64,000 bases of DNA. Origin: Roridomyces roridus (taxonomy: Eukaryota; Basidiomycota; Agaricomycetes; Agaricales; Mycenaceae). Positions 31,682 through 44,514 of the stretch are shown in pieces. Within the stretch, counting starts at the first letter, position 1. Every line of letters begins with the position of its first letter. The notes below the pieces were generated by a model. It saw only the letters and a program-made list of their open reading frames with translations. It was not told the origin of the DNA and did no database searches. Made by a program: the position numbers and the translations under genes. The stretch spans positions 372,001 through 436,000 of the forward strand of contig JARKIF010000011.1 in the NCBI GenBank assembly GCA_029378245.1. Reading direction: 5' to 3'.

Positions 31682-34366
31682 CTACCAGGCTACCCAACTT
31701 GCTTTCACGTCGGCTACTTTTGCATCTGCGCGGACTGCATCCTCCGTTAGTCCCAGAGTGCGCGAATCCTCCGCAATGGCCTGCAAACCATTGATGAGAA
31801 GACGAGTCAAGGCCGGGCGGGTCTTGGTGATCGCCCGATAAAGTCGTGCGGATTCTTCCTCGGCGCGGAGAGAATCTTGACAGTGGCCGATGCTACGCAG
31901 ATCGCGGGCCAAGGCGCGCCAGGCCCCGGCAGAGACGTCTGGATGAGTCTGGGCCACACTGCCCAAAATCTCGATTCCCTCTTTGTCCGCCAAGGTCGCG
32001 TCTTCGTGATGCTCTACTTTGCGGAGGAATACGGCCATGCTGTAAAGTACAGTGGCCAGTCCTGCTTTGACGTCTTCCTTTTTATTGCTGAGGTTTCTAT
32101 ACAGAGCGACGGATTCGGCCGCCACTTGGACTGCATCCTCCGCGCGACCCACAGCACTGAGCGATTATGCTAGATTTTCCAAGCCGTGCGCAAACCATCG
32201 CATGAGGAAGTCTTTCGGGGAACGCATTTGCAATGCGGCGAGATCGGGATTTGTGGCCACTACTTTGCGGTACAGCTCGACCGCTTCCTCCGCCATCGCC
32301 AATGATTCCTCGTATCGCCCCATACTGCGGAGATGAACACCGAGATTTCCTAGCGATCCGGACAACGATAGAGAGGCAATGGCGTTCTTGGGGAGAGTGC
32401 GTCGTGTGTTGATGGCTTCCTCACCGGCAAGTACTGCGTCTGCTACGCGATCCACCCGTTCTAACGACAAACTCAAGGCATCCAGCGCTCTAGCGAGATC
32501 CTCGCTGTCACTGTCTATGTTGCGGCACAAGTCGACTCTTTCTTCAGCAGCAGGCAAGGCTTTCTCGTAATGTCCGAGCGCCTCATAGTCCCCCGCAAGA
32601 CGAGCCAGAGAAACATCCAGTCCCTGAATAGAACCATTCTTGTCCTTCTCCATCTGCTGCCGACGCATGCCAATAACCTCCAGGTCAACGGCTAGCGCAT
32701 CCTCGTGGCGACGAACATGTGCGAGCTCCAACGCGAAGTTTGTCAAAATGTTGGGCAGAAGTGTCTTCGTCTCAGGCTCCGCTTGCGCTGCAAGACTGCG
32801 TCCAATTCTAGCCAATTCCTCCCCGTAGCGGACGGAATCCTCGAAGCGTTCCAGTCGCCTGAGGTCGACGCACAGCGAGTCAAGCGCTAGTACAAGCGCA
32901 AAAGCAACCGTGGTGTCGGACTCCTCGAGTTTTTGGCGCCGCAATTTATCCGCTTCTTCTTCCGCTGCTAGTGCTTCCACGAGACGGTCGTCGGCTCTGA
33001 AGTATACAGCAAGACGATAAAGCGAGAAGCACAGTTGGATCGTGGCCTTCAAGGAGTCGTCCGTTGCAAAAGGCTTTCGGAGAAGCTCGACAGCCCTCTG
33101 CTGCGTTTCAACTGCATCTCGATCGCGACCGGCGCAGTTGAGATCGAAGGCTAGCTGGCCGAGTGATTGGGTCAATTCGATGAGGAGGTCCGGGTTATCC
33201 TCCAAGAGCGTGCTGAAAAGAGCTACGTCCTCGTCATCCACGTTCAACGCGTCCCTGTAGCGTCCCGCCTCTTTGAGAAGCCTCCCATTGAAACGCAACG
33301 ACGTCGCGAGGGCCTTGAGCTTCTCTTTGCTCGGGTCTTATGAAGCAACATTGCGGCAGACTTGGGTCTCTTCCTCGGAGGCGCCCAAAGCCTCTTCGTT
33401 ATGGCCGGCCTCGGTCAGATGTATGCCGAGGGCGCGATGCCGAGGGCGCGTAGTGATAGCGAGAGCTGGGCAGAAGTCGGGGCATTTTCTCCTGTCGTCC
33501 GGCGACAACAGTCTACAGCCTCGCGGGCAGCCTGCAGGGCATCGGTGTTACGACCCACCGCCCTCAGGTGAGCACTGAGGTTGTGAAGCGCCGTTACCAC
33601 ACCACTTTCAGTGTCTTGGCTTGGATTTGCCTCTGCGAACTTGCCGAACAGCCTAACAGCCTCATCACCACGGTGGACGGCCTCCTCGTAGCGACCCAAG
33701 CGCTGTCCCGATGTTGTTCAATGCATCTCCGAGATTGCTTGTTGCGGAGGGGTCTTGGCGAAGAAGCTGGATAGCCTCCTCGTTGCATTGTAATGCATCT
33801 TCGCTCCGTCCTGCAAGCCTGAATATCGCGGCCAGTTCATCCAACGCTGCGCAGAGATCGCGGTCGTGCGCTGGGATTCCGCCACGAAGTTGAACAACGT
33901 CCTCGTAAATGTGCACAGCTTCATCTACACGGCCTGATTTTTTGAGAACTGCTCCCAATTTCTTCAGCGCCACGATCAAGATGTCGGTCTTGGTAGGGTC
34001 CCTCTCCCAGATTTGGCGCATCAGGTGAACGGCCTCGGTATGCGCCTGTATCGCCTCGTCCCGCCTACCCATCCCCCAGAGAAGTGCTGCCTGATTCTGG
34101 ATCAGGTTTGCGAGAAGTTTGGTGGTATTCTCGGGAGCGCTAATATTGCGCAGAATTTGGATTGCCTCTTGACTGAGGCCCAGTGCTTCTTCACGGCGAC
34201 CCACTTTCGCCAGCTTCACGGCTTGTTGCCCCAACTCGGCGGCTCGCTTCCTGTCGGGGTTGTCGGAACCTAGCCCCAGCTGCAGTAAAGGCTCGGTCAG
34301 TTGCACGACGGCTTCCTCTACACGACAGCACAACCTTGAGTTCCATTGGGACAAAACTTGAAGCAA
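31682..34366 (-). pseudogene. TPR-repeat protein, multiply broken
   Basis: An array of tetratricopeptide repeats of the type used as protein-interaction scaffolds (kinesin-light-chain/FabD-like arrays abundant in mushrooms). Repeats such as LGRYEEAVHRGDEAVRLF, GRDRDAVETQQRAVELL and GRYEESLAMAEEAVELYRK recur every 40-45 residues. Four lesions are seen: a frame change near 33695; a perfect 14-bp tandem duplication (33423-33436 and 33437-33450) that shifts frame inside LRALGI; an in-frame TAA at 33338-33340; and an in-frame TAA at 32165-32167. Coding similarity continues across each lesion, so introns do not explain them. The N-terminal domain that usually precedes such arrays was not found. Confidence 0.8.
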
Positions 34367-35284
34367 GAGTACGTACCTATTACTTTGAACCCCTCTTTGA
34401 ATAAATTGAACATGATCAACGCAGGATCGAGGCCAAATTATGGGCAGCGCGGGATGTGGGATGGTAGTGGGTGGGAGGCTAGCAACGTGAGATTCAGAAG
34501 GCTTCCGTCCCTGTCATGGATCATGATATGTTCCTGGGCGTATAGATGTTGACGGTAAATACATCTGTTCCGAGTTGGTTCCGAGCTCCAGGTTTAACAA
34601 GGTTTAACAGCTCTTGAACAGTTTTCGACAGCGCATGGAAATTGAACGACGTCAACGGATCTGGAGTGGATGATCAACGGAGGGCAAAAGGGTTTGTTCA
34701 ACGTGCTCGCCCAACGTACGTCCTGCCACACCGAATCCAACAGCGGCTAGCGGACTTGCATACATTGGTTAGTGGGTATCAGCACACTTCGCGTACAGGT
34801 ATGTGCAAGTACGATTAAGAATTCCCTCTTGAACGGGCTAACTTCGAGATGACGCCAGAGCTCCGCCGAGCCCTGCCGCAAGTACATATCAAGCATCGAC
34901 AGCTTACCACTCGGCACTCGCCCGCCTTTTGGTATGATAGATCAACGATTCATCAAACAAATCGGCAACCATCCATTTTATTTGCGGATGTGAAACAGCA
35001 TCTGGCAGTGCCTGGTTGCATGGAAGTTCTCAAACTCCGATGAGTTCTATCGGACGGGATGCTCGGATCAAGATAGGAGATAGGCCGTCCCGGTAACGAG
35101 TGTTTCGAGTCTAGCCAAAAGAAAAAAAAGGAGTAGGTTAACCCATAGCAAATAGTAGGTCAACTCTGACAATTGCTCTCCCAGCGCTCCGTGAAGTGCC
35201 TTCGACCATCAATCAGCGCGCCTAGTGAAAATCCGATCAACTTTTCGGGTGTCGCGGATCATTATCACTCGACTGCACACCACC
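34367..35284. other. Intergenic, no gene recognised
   Basis: No exon is recognised. The last 100 bp are the upstream region of the GT18 gene. Confidence 0.45.
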
Positions 35285-37347
35285 ATGAGCGGAGCTTTGC
35301 TGCCGCGCAGCAAGCGTACACGCACCATCCTGTCCTTACTGGCCCTCTCCGCCGTCCTCGCCATCCCTCTCGCATGGGAGAACCTCCAGTCCCTTCACCT
35401 TTCGACCATCACCGGCCCCTTTGACGTCCCCACCTCGTCCTCACTATCGCCGTCCACACTCACGAATAACGAAGTAACGTTCCCGCGCCGACCAAGCGCG
35501 ACCTTACCGCCGTCCAAGGCCCGCCAGCTTATCGACCGACTTGACTCCCTGCGCGGAATCGCGTTTTCGCCCCACTATCCCTTTATGCAGAAATACAATC
35601 TCGAAAACGTCGACAGGCTAGTGCAGTACCTCGGGCGGATAAAGGCAGGGGAGGATATACCGCCACCCCGCGTCGTCATGTCGTCGTGGCACTTCCATTC
35701 GACGTGTTTCGACGTGACGAGCTCGAATGGGGAGGTGCAATGGATGCGGCCTATAGTGCGTCACTATCTCTTCTCCGTCATCACTCATCTTTGATAAACC
35801 TGTATCGGACAGCTCGAGCTCATGCAGCACGAGGACGATATGTTCATCATCTACGCTGCCTTTGACGACGGGACGTTCCACAAAGACTTTCGACGGCTGG
35901 GGAACGATCTCGTCACACATGCGTGGGTCGACGACGAGCATGTGCTCTGGTGCTTTGAGGACAGGAATCACTGTTTACAGAGCCCGCAGAATCCACACGG
36001 CGTGTGCGTCCCCTGTGCCCTCGTACCATTTGCATGACTGACGGACGGACGGCGATGTAGGCCGTTGTGGAAGCTTTTTGCGTTTACGTTCTGGGGCAGC
36101 CTGCCTCGCTCGGGAAAGTGGCTCCCGCCCACGCCCGAGATATCATGGTCCCTTAATCCGCTGGGACGCGAGTGGAATATCGTCCCGTATCGGGTGCGTC
36201 GACTTCCTTCTACTCACAGCTTTGTCGGGAAACCCAATGCGTGCATAGATGCCCGAAGGCCATTTCTTCATGTACGCCATTCCTTCCTTCATCCAACCAC
36301 CCATATTGATGTAACGGCGCTTCACAGAGGGTACCATTATCAGGGCTGCCAATCCGTAGACTACGTCCCCTTTGCCAACCGCCCGAATCAAATCGTCATA
36401 CTCGCTAAAAGTGCGTTTATCCCGTCCGATGAATCCTCGCCTGACCGATCCTGTAGAATCATCCTACTTTTATGACCGCCGACTCGCGCCGGACCCCTCT
36501 ACGTTCTACAAGCGGTTAAAGAACGCCACGGGGTATGAGATTATCACGAACGCGGTCGTTGAGGATGGGTATCCCATCCCTGAGGGACTGACGAGTAGGG
36601 GACTACTCAAATCGGAGGAATATGATTCACTGCTTGTGCGTATCTTGATTCATTTTATTTTCACCTTGCGAATTAATTTTAGGCCAACACAAAATCCCTT
36701 CTGGGGATCGGTAAACCACAAATCTCGCCGACGCCCTACGCTTCCCTATGCCGCGGCGTGCCCGTGGTACTGCCCTACCGATCATCCGCTCCTCCCGTGG
36801 GGAAGAATAAAACGCCGGATACGTGCCCTGCACGTCCGCCACCGAGCTCGTATTGTGGGTTTTACGACGATAAACACCAGCATGGGCCGGCAGCGGCGAT
36901 TGGGGAGCCGTGGATATATACTTATGATGTTGCGTCACATGGGGAGGGTGTGGGTGGCGTCGACAGGGAGAGGCAGATGGAGGATGAGGTGATTCGGACG
37001 GTGATGAGGGCTGTGGGGACTGAGATTCAGCCTTTGTGAGTGGATTCCTCTCTCCTCTGCTGTATTACCTGACGACGATGACGACGATGTATAGCGAACC
37101 GCCGGAAATGACGCTCGAGGCACTGCGTGGTCGATTGAGGGATTATTTCGCTATTGATTGGGAGGCGTATGCGAAGATGAACACGATGCGCCCTGGATTC
37201 CGAGAGCATGAGTTGGAGTTGCCGGCGTTCCTTGTAGAGTGGGTGAAGAACAATCCGGATCCGACTGCTGGGTTAAGGTTTTTTGGGGCGGAGGTGAGGG
37301 GTGCGTTGGGTATGAGTTTGGATGAGTATAACGGTGAGGACTGGTAA
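35285..37347 (+). CDS. Glycosyltransferase family 18 (MGAT5-like)
   Basis: Type II Golgi membrane protein related to alpha-1,6-mannosylglycoprotein beta-1,6-N-acetylglucosaminyltransferase. Residues ~8-30 form the signal anchor (TILSLLALSAVLAIPLAW) after a basic MSGALLPRSKRTR. About seven or eight exons follow. Visible blocks: MSSWHFHSTCFDVTS; WVDDEHVLWCFEDRNHC; LWKLFAFTFWGSLPRSGKW; VDYVPFANRPNQIVILAKS; the donor-site block SLLGIGKPQISPTPYASLCRGVPV; and IYTYDVASHGEG near the end. These match fungal GT18 homologues. Mushrooms carry such genes although complex N-glycans of the animal type are not established for them, so the acceptor is unknown. Some exon edges between 36190 and 36470 are approximate. 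Confidence 0.8.
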
Positions 37348-38257
37348 GGGAGGGAGGTAATCTAATACTAGTCTGTAGATAGAGTATATAGTACGACAAA
37401 CTAACATAGACGTGCGTAGAGTATTTATATGGATACCCAGAAGGAAAATTCAGTGCGAGAGGACTATGGTCTATAATTTTGGGACCCGGGTGCGGTTTTT
37501 GGGTTCGCGACCATGGCTTTTAAATTGATCAAGGTACTTCTCAAGTTGGAATCTCCTCCCGCTGATCTGTGGAGAGGTACATAGCATAGACGAATGTAGA
37601 GGACCGCATATACAATCTACATACCTAGCCATAGCATAATCAGAATAATATTAGACCAGCATGGTCCCTTTCGGAACGCGCCCCAATCGGGCTTGCAGTC
37701 GACGGGGCGTGGGTTCGATTCCTGGCCCCGTCTTGGCAGTGATCGGTTGGCGTCGACCCTCTTTTTGGACACGAATGTGCTGAGTATGAGTATGAGTACC
37801 ACAGTGGCACAGTGTTCGGCCTCCTGCCTATGCCAACCTTGCGAGCTACACAGGCAAGCGGGATCATGAGTACCAGTCATGGTCAGCGTGTAGCCCGATC
37901 GCGTCCCAAAAAAATTGATCGAATACCCCATCCAACATAGGTCATCGTGTGGGGTCGAACCACCGGTCCCTCTCAGTTATTTCCCAATTATGAGGGATGG
38001 ACTGAGCAATATCATAGCTTGAAGGCTTCTCGCGCCTTGTTCCTCCAGGAGATTTTTTGGACTGGGAACGTGTCAATGTGTTGTTTTCTGTAACTCCGCG
38101 GGCCGCGGGCCACGGCCCATTTGTTGTCCTTGGAAATCAAATAGATGTAGTATGTAGTACAAATTCCCAATGTTAAGCAGTTGCGAGGCATCATTATTTT
38201 ACTAGATACAGTATTCTAAACAATTAGCGAGATACATCCGAAACATAGTACATCACT
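37348..38257. other. Intergenic between convergent genes
   Basis: Noncoding apart from short frames. A 7-bp perfect hairpin with a Pol III B-box-like loop lies inside. AT-rich untranslated sequence flanks both genes. Confidence 0.45.
37701..37732 (+). repeat. Hairpin with B-box-like loop
   Basis: Stem gacgggg/ccccgtc around an 18-nt loop containing GGTTCGATTCC, which matches the B box of tRNA genes. No A box or cloverleaf could be fitted, so it may be a tRNA-derived relic or chance. Confidence 0.35.
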
Positions 38258-40555
38258 CTAGCTCCGCCCAAGAAAGCTGCGCACTGCCTGTATAAACGAG
38301 GCCCTCGCCGGGGTGTCCTTCAGCGCACTCTCGTAGGCATCAATCTCAGCGCGCTCGGCCGTGAACAGGTCGATATCACGCGCACTACGCCACTAATCAA
38401 ACGTTAATCCAAGGTCAACAGTCAGGCTGGAATCCGACAAACCTTTGTCCTCCTGGCGACTTTCCACACGACGAAGATGATGGGCAGAACCGGGACCAGG
38501 GCGTACGAAAAGATGAACGTGAGGGTGTTCCAGTGGCCTGGGAGGAATACTGAGTAGCCGGAGATGAAGATCATCGAGAAGCAGGCGATGAGGGCGTAGT
38601 ATCTGGGGTTCAGAATGTCAGGACAAATTTGGAGTGAGGTTGGTTTGAACGTACCCGCAGAATGGTTGCCAGAAGCCTTGTTGAGGAGGGTGGCAGTCTT
38701 TCGGGATGCCTTGGGCTTTCAGCGCCTACAACCCGGTGAGTTCAAATTGGAATCTGCAGAACATCGGACATACTGCACGGTAGCGCAGGTAGGAAAATGC
38801 AATCATAGCATAATTGGCCATCCCTCCCACCGTCGCAAACCGAGTAATCCTATGCCAACGGTTAGCATTCTGAAAGTTGAACCGATGGAAATGTGGACAC
38901 TCACCATAACAAGACAATCGCTGACGGATGCGACAGCTGCAAGAAGGCGAGGATCGAAAATAGCAGGGCAAAGCACACGGCATTGACCGGTACACCCTGC
39001 TTGTTACACCTCGCAAACACCCTCGGCATCCTACCCTCCAACGCAAGCCCGTAGAGCGTCCGGCTCGTGATATAAACGAAGCTGTTGCCGGCGGAGAGGA
39101 TGGACAACATGACCAGGGCGTTGACGACGTGCGCAAGCCCGCCGAGACGCATACGGACCATGGCGATAACGTAGGGCGAGGTGCCGGTGCCCGGTCGCAC
39201 GGCAGTGGTGCCGAGGAGGGAGGGGTCGTTGTATGGTACGAGGACGCCTACGGAGATCGCCCCTAGAATGAAAAAGAGCAGGCAGCGGATCATGAAGGAC
39301 TGGAAGCTGCGGGGGAGGGTGCGGCGAGGGTGGGCGGCTTCACCAGCGGTCATTGCGACATATTCGGGGCCTGAATCAGGATTAGTCGGACAGTTTGATT
39401 GAATGCTTGGAAACCCACCGATTACGGTGAAGGAGGCTTGAACTAGGCAGCTGAGAAAGCCGAGGAATCGGCCGAGATCCCCGTCGTATTGATATGCTAC
39501 GAAGGGCGTTCCCTGGCGGCGTTTAGTTTAGACTGTGAAACTCATCGCTAGGCACAGTACTCACAGGAACCTTCGAACCTGAAGGCAATTCGGTGAGCAA
39601 AAATTGCCAACTGCACATGTGTGGTTGAACTCACTGTCCCAGTTGCGGAATCCAAACGCATCGTGCTGCGGATTTCCTCCGACCATCACGACGAATGTGA
39701 AGATGAGAAGTCCAACGATGAGGATGACCTTGCCGATCGAGAGCCAGAACTCCGATTCTGTGCAGCACCAGCGTCAGACAGCCGATCCGGGAATATGCCG
39801 AATCACCCACCCCCGTAGAATCGAACCGCGAACAAGTTCAAAACACTAGAATGAAAGTTAGATATCGAAGTTCTAGCGATCAATGTTGGAACTGACGCGT
39901 ATAAAACGATGATAAACACCACGACGGCAGCGACGGGAATCTTATCCGTCCAGAAGTTGAGCATGAGGTTGAATGCGACTGTTTCGTATGGGATGCCGAG
40001 GCCCATGGTGAGGACGAGATTGACGCCACTGCAGACTCCCAGTGCTTCATCAACGAAGCGATCGGCAAAGCGGACCTGTAGGAGTCTAAGGAATGATGGG
40101 AGAGTGCAAGGCATACAACCTACGTAGGGAGAGGAGATCGGGATCCATGTCACCATTTCAGCTGGGGAGCAAGTTTAGATTTTGAACCTTGAACGAAATG
40201 ATGTGAACGCACATAGGCAGTTGTTCACTGCCAGCACGACTGTTGACCACAGAAGAAAGGCGATAACGAGACTCGCGGGGCCCCCGATGGGCAGATTGGA
40301 GCCGATCTGTACGAAGAGAACGGTACCAATCGTGCCTGAGTGGAAGTTCAATCTATTGTTCAGGATAACGGAGCTTTCTTACCGCCAATGCCGATCAGCT
40401 GGACGTGTCTTCCCTGCTTCTCATGAGTGGAAGAAAAAGACATGGAAAGAGTTACCTACCCTCAAGGTTCTGTGCGTCTGGTCTGAGCTGACGGACTCGA
40501 CGTCGGTTTCAGATCCAGAGAACTTTTCAACGGAGGGCGTTTTTCCGAGGTCCAT
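38258..40555 (-). CDS. Amino-acid permease, yeast-type (YAT/APC)
   Basis: Plasma-membrane amino-acid/H+ symporter of the APC superfamily, about twelve helices. The start MDLGKTPSVEKF gives a short polar cytoplasmic tail. Nine or more exons. Blocks in order: HVQLIGIGGTIGTVLFVQIG (TM1); AEMVTWIPISSPYV (TM3 start); FADRFVDEALGVCSGVN; the GPEYVAMTAGEAAHPRRTLP signature after TM6; SILSAGNSFVYITSRTLYGL in TM8; GMANYAMIAFSYLRYR; and WRSARDIDLFTAERAEIDAYE in the C-terminal tail. All are hallmarks of general and specific amino-acid permeases. Substrate range cannot be read from sequence. The stop is at 38258-38260. Confidence 0.87.
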
Positions 40556-42689
40556 TGTAGAAGGTAGAGGAGATGGCGAGTGAGTGATGTTGGAGAGGAT
40601 ACTGAAGACAGACAGGACACACCTCTCTTTATAGCAATTGACGAAGTTGGCGGGCCAGGGGAAAATCACCTCGGCGACTCTATGACGGGCAATAACGGCA
40701 GCGAGCGCGCAGCTGGCTGACAGGCTCATACCCGCACTTCAATTGAAATGTATCTTGTCGCCCGTTCGGGCTGGGATCTAAACACCGTAAATGACATGAC
40801 CGAAGACAATCCCATTGAATCAGAATACCGGCGAAGGCTTATCTTGCGGTAACGGCTGGGTACCGGTCATCAAGCGCAACTTCGGCTGAGTGGAAACCGG
40901 ATTTCAACTGAAAGTTGACGGAAGGTGACAGTAGTATGAGGTACGCCGGTTCCCGCTACGAACACCGAATCCTTCTGTCGACCGTCAACTCTATTGGCTT
41001 CGCGGTGAATGGCACTCAGCGGTAATCCAAAGCGCGGACATTGAATGCCCGCTTGATTGCCGCTTGATGTCCACCTCGGAATTTTGTCACCCTTGGCAAC
41101 GGTATTCTTGTATAGCAGTGTATAGCGGCGCTGCAATTTTGAACTCAATTTTGCGACGGTTCAGTATCACAGAACTGATCGATGATTTGCGTGGGGATTC
41201 CGCACTGAGAAAGATTAAGTAGAATCGCAAGTATTTGAGAAAGGTCGACATGCAGTCAAGTAACCGTGCCCCTGCATCTCAACGGGCATCCAAGTAATTC
41301 CATTCATCATTCATTCGTCTTATCTTGACCTTCAATGAGAACCACGGCAGCATACGTATACACGGGAACTACTTGCCAAGGATTGAACACCGACAGTTGA
41401 ATGCAAAGCGGCAACCGGTGAGTCACCCGGCAACTACCTGGTTACCATTGAGATGCCGAGCGTTGCGGCGCGAGATGCCCAGCTTCTGTTCCACATCTCC
41501 GAATGCGGCCGGCTGTAGGGATCAGTCTAAGCCAGTCTTCATGGTGCATTGAAGCCCCCTGGTCCGTCCTGCCGAGCCGATGCCGAGCTGAAGAATCACA
41601 GTCATCAATAGTCTCAATCTCGTCACATATCATGGCATGTCTCTCACTCTATACATTTCGACAGCGCTCATCTTGTCCGGAGCCTTCTTCGACTTGAGTG
41701 TTCAGTTCGAGGCCGCGGTGATGTGGGGGCCGAAGGGTTCTCTGACGTCGAATCAGCAGATGGGGGAGATAACGAATGTAGAGTTACAACACGAGGGGTG
41801 GAAACTATCGTCCAGTTCCCGAAGAATATCATTCGGGCTATAGGCACCCGGTGGGATCGTGGATCAGGGGTTTATTGGAATTCCAAAGCAAACTGCTTCT
41901 CTGACTGCTTCAAAGATCGGAATGTCGTTCAACATTCAAATCCTGCAACGACGTCAGATCTAGTAAACCCGAAATACATACACATACTCTTCTCTCCGCC
42001 CCGCACATTTGATTTCACGCGCCGAGACCAAGCCGCTTCGACTCCAAACGCCACGCATTATCCCACCCGAGAAAGCGTGGCCGAGGTAGGGACCAGGAGC
42101 TTGAGGGTATTAAGAAAGTGCGGGATGACGTTCAAATTTAGGAGCCACATGCGGGAAGGCATGGAGCTCAAGTCCATGGAGAACGATGACTCCAAGAACA
42201 CGCGCTTCCTTACCAGTGCCAAGCAGACGCGGAGAGAAAAGCGTAAATGAAGTCCGGACGCGACGACAGGTATGACTCGGGGAGGACCTACGGCTGTTCG
42301 TGAACTTGCGGTCGGTGACACAGGAATAGGGATGTTTGATTTGGCAGTCCGATAATGCGCCACACAGGCGATGGCATCCCGTGAACCTGCGGCTGGTGGA
42401 GAAGGAAGATCCGGTGTTGTTGCAGGATCGTTCGGAGGACCACATGTTGCGAGCCAGGATGGTACCGAGATTCGAGAGGAGGGATGGCCAAAGTTCGGCT
42501 GGGAGTGGGTCGTGGAAGAAGCAGAGGTAAAAAAAAGTTGAGAGGAAAGCAAAATAAAGTATATTGAAACGGCATTCACGAAGAATGACCAAGGGTATCT
42601 ACAGTCCGCACCTGCATCAAGCGGACATTAGTTATCATATCCAGCACAAGAGAAAAAAAGCACGCACGCGATCCCAGAGCTCGCCACAA
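40556..42689. other. Intergenic 2.1 kb, no gene recognised
   Basis: Opposing frames of 100-175 codons overlap at 41723-42592. None has a domain or a clear advantage over its antisense partner. Confidence 0.4.
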
Positions 42690-43263
42690 CTAGCGCTTCG
42701 CCGCCTTCTTAGTCGCACCTGTCCCACTCCGCTTCTTCTTCCCGGTCCCCTTCTTTTTGGTCTTTGTTTTGGACTTGGACTTGCCACCGGGCGTAGCCGT
42801 CGCCGCGGACCCGTGGAGCGTACCCGTCGACGACGGCGCAGCGCCACGGACGCGGACACGCCCATCTTTTAGTGTCTCCGTAACGACAGGGCTCGCTGCG
42901 GGTCGGAATTTGAATTCCTTCGAGTACCTGCGCGATACCTTTGTCAGCGCAAGCCGAAATGAGAGGGAAGAGCACGCACCTGTTCGCATGGATCACCTTT
43001 GGCTTGCGATTGTGCGTCTGTAGCTGGAAGGCCAGCCAGAAGAGGAATATGACGAATATGAGGAGGCCGGCGCGTTTCCATACGGATGGCGTGGGTCGGA
43101 CGAAGCGAGGGTCAGGAGAGGGGGAGGAGTTAGAGGGTGCGGCGCCGGAAGAGGAGGTTGGTTCCTCGTCCTCGTCGTCGGATGTGAATTCAGAGTCCAA
43201 GAGAGCTTGGTCCTCGTCGGCGGGTGGCACGGTGTACTCGTCCTTGGCGACGGATGTCGCCAT
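42690..43263 (-). CDS. Single-pass membrane protein with acidic head and Lys-rich tail
   Basis: Two exons joined by a 49-bp intron (about 42930-42978), giving HANRYSKEFKFRPA across the junction. About 174 residues. The N-terminus is acidic (DEYTVPPADEDQALLDSEF, DDEDEEP). One helix follows near residues 63-83 (WKRAGLLIFVIFLFWLAFQL). Then comes a conserved-looking KPKVIHANR-YSKEFKFRPAASPVVTETL segment, and last a low-complexity Lys/Thr/Gly tail (KSKSKTKTKKKGTGKKK). It is probably an endomembrane tail- or signal-anchored protein. Function is unknown. Confidence 0.7.
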
Positions 43264-44514
43264 GGTGGGTGTGGGATAGGCGTGCGAACGCTTGAAGGAG
43301 TGGCTACGGTTGGGTATGGATGGTGCAGCACTAGCGAGGTGAAAAGCGAGAGGAGAGTGTTGTCACTCGTTGATGGCATGTGTAAGCAGTTCGGCATCAT
43401 TCGGCATGTGTCAGATGACTCGCGAACAACTTGCGAAAGTCCGATTTCTTCCAAGCTCTGTACCAACAGAGCTGTTACTGCGCGTATTCGTCTGTGCTGC
43501 GCTTGGACCTCGCCGTGATACATATCAAATAAACTGCCTGCCACGACGGCGTCGAGGATGTTAAAACTTCCAAGAAACTTGTTCAATGTGTCTGGTCCCC
43601 AAGTACTGAGTCCACTCAGGGAGCAAGTTGGGAGCAAGCAACATTCTTGGCGAGCTCTCAGAGAAAATCAAGGACAGCACACCCCAACCCAAGCCAACGT
43701 CGTTCGATTCGACTTTGGGTACTGAAACTTCTTCCATGGTCTGGACATGGCCCCTCTTTTCTTTTCACAGGGTGATTCAACACGTCGGCCTTTACAGTGG
43801 CTTCTGCTAAGGGCAGAATGTAACGTGTAGCTAGTCAAGGGAGAGCAGCAACCTGGGCAAAAACAGGTATGTATTGACTCTGAGCGAAGACTCACGTTCG
43901 ATTCGGGGTCCGCTTCCTGGTGAATGCGTCTGACCGTGTTTTTCTCGCCCTGGCCCAGTCATTTGGCCCGAGGAATTTGCGCTCAACACTATCATCGCTA
44001 CAAGTTGATATATAGCGGGGTGCGTTCGGCACCAAGTTTGGCCCCGTAGATGTTATTCACGTAATCTCTGTAGCTGAATTCGAGCAAAGGTTTTATCGAG
44101 CAGCTAGGATCCCCACCTCAATATTTCGGTTGCGTTGGACTCGTTACAAACCCGGAGTGAGGCCGCGAGATGTGCCTGGATCCAATTCAGAAAGATATCA
44201 AACAGGACTACGCACTTACCCCCAGCAGAATGACACGAAGGAAGAGGAAAACCCGGGTACATATTGAATTTGATAACCCCAACCACCACCTGGTCTTCTA
44301 TCGGCGAAAACTGTTATGCTGCTGTCTCGGCTATTGTTGTGCAGCTCCCGTCTAGCTTTCGGGGCCCTCTAGTGACCAACTTGCGTGTACTCGAATAAAT
44401 TTATCATGCATCCAGTCCACGCCGCACCAGAAAACATGACTTTTTGTATGTTAAACTCCGTACACAGCAGGCAAAGTGTGATTTGAACTACCATACTTGT
44501 AACAGGCGATCCGT
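43264..44514. other. Intergenic, no gene recognised
   Basis: A minus-strand frame (42993-43637) overlaps the start of the membrane-protein gene and has some protein-like character, but no domain and no partner exons. Confidence 0.4.

Noticed and set aside
31189..31794. 201-codon plus-strand ORF
   Set aside because: It overlaps the 3' end of the TPR pseudogene on the other strand, has no domain and an unusual Ser/Arg/His composition. It is likely a shadow frame.
39805..39835. B-box-like gaatcgaacc
   Set aside because: It lies within the amino-acid permease coding and intron region and is most simply coincidence.
42058..42592. Two overlapping minus-strand ORFs of 160-173 codons opposite a 175-codon plus ORF
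   Set aside because: Three frames are open at once and none has a domain or splice partners. An LPAELW stretch hinted at an F-box, but the rest of the motif is missing.
42993..43637. 214-codon minus-strand ORF
   Set aside because: Its 3' half is a shifted frame of the membrane-protein gene. The 5' half looks somewhat protein-like but matches nothing known.
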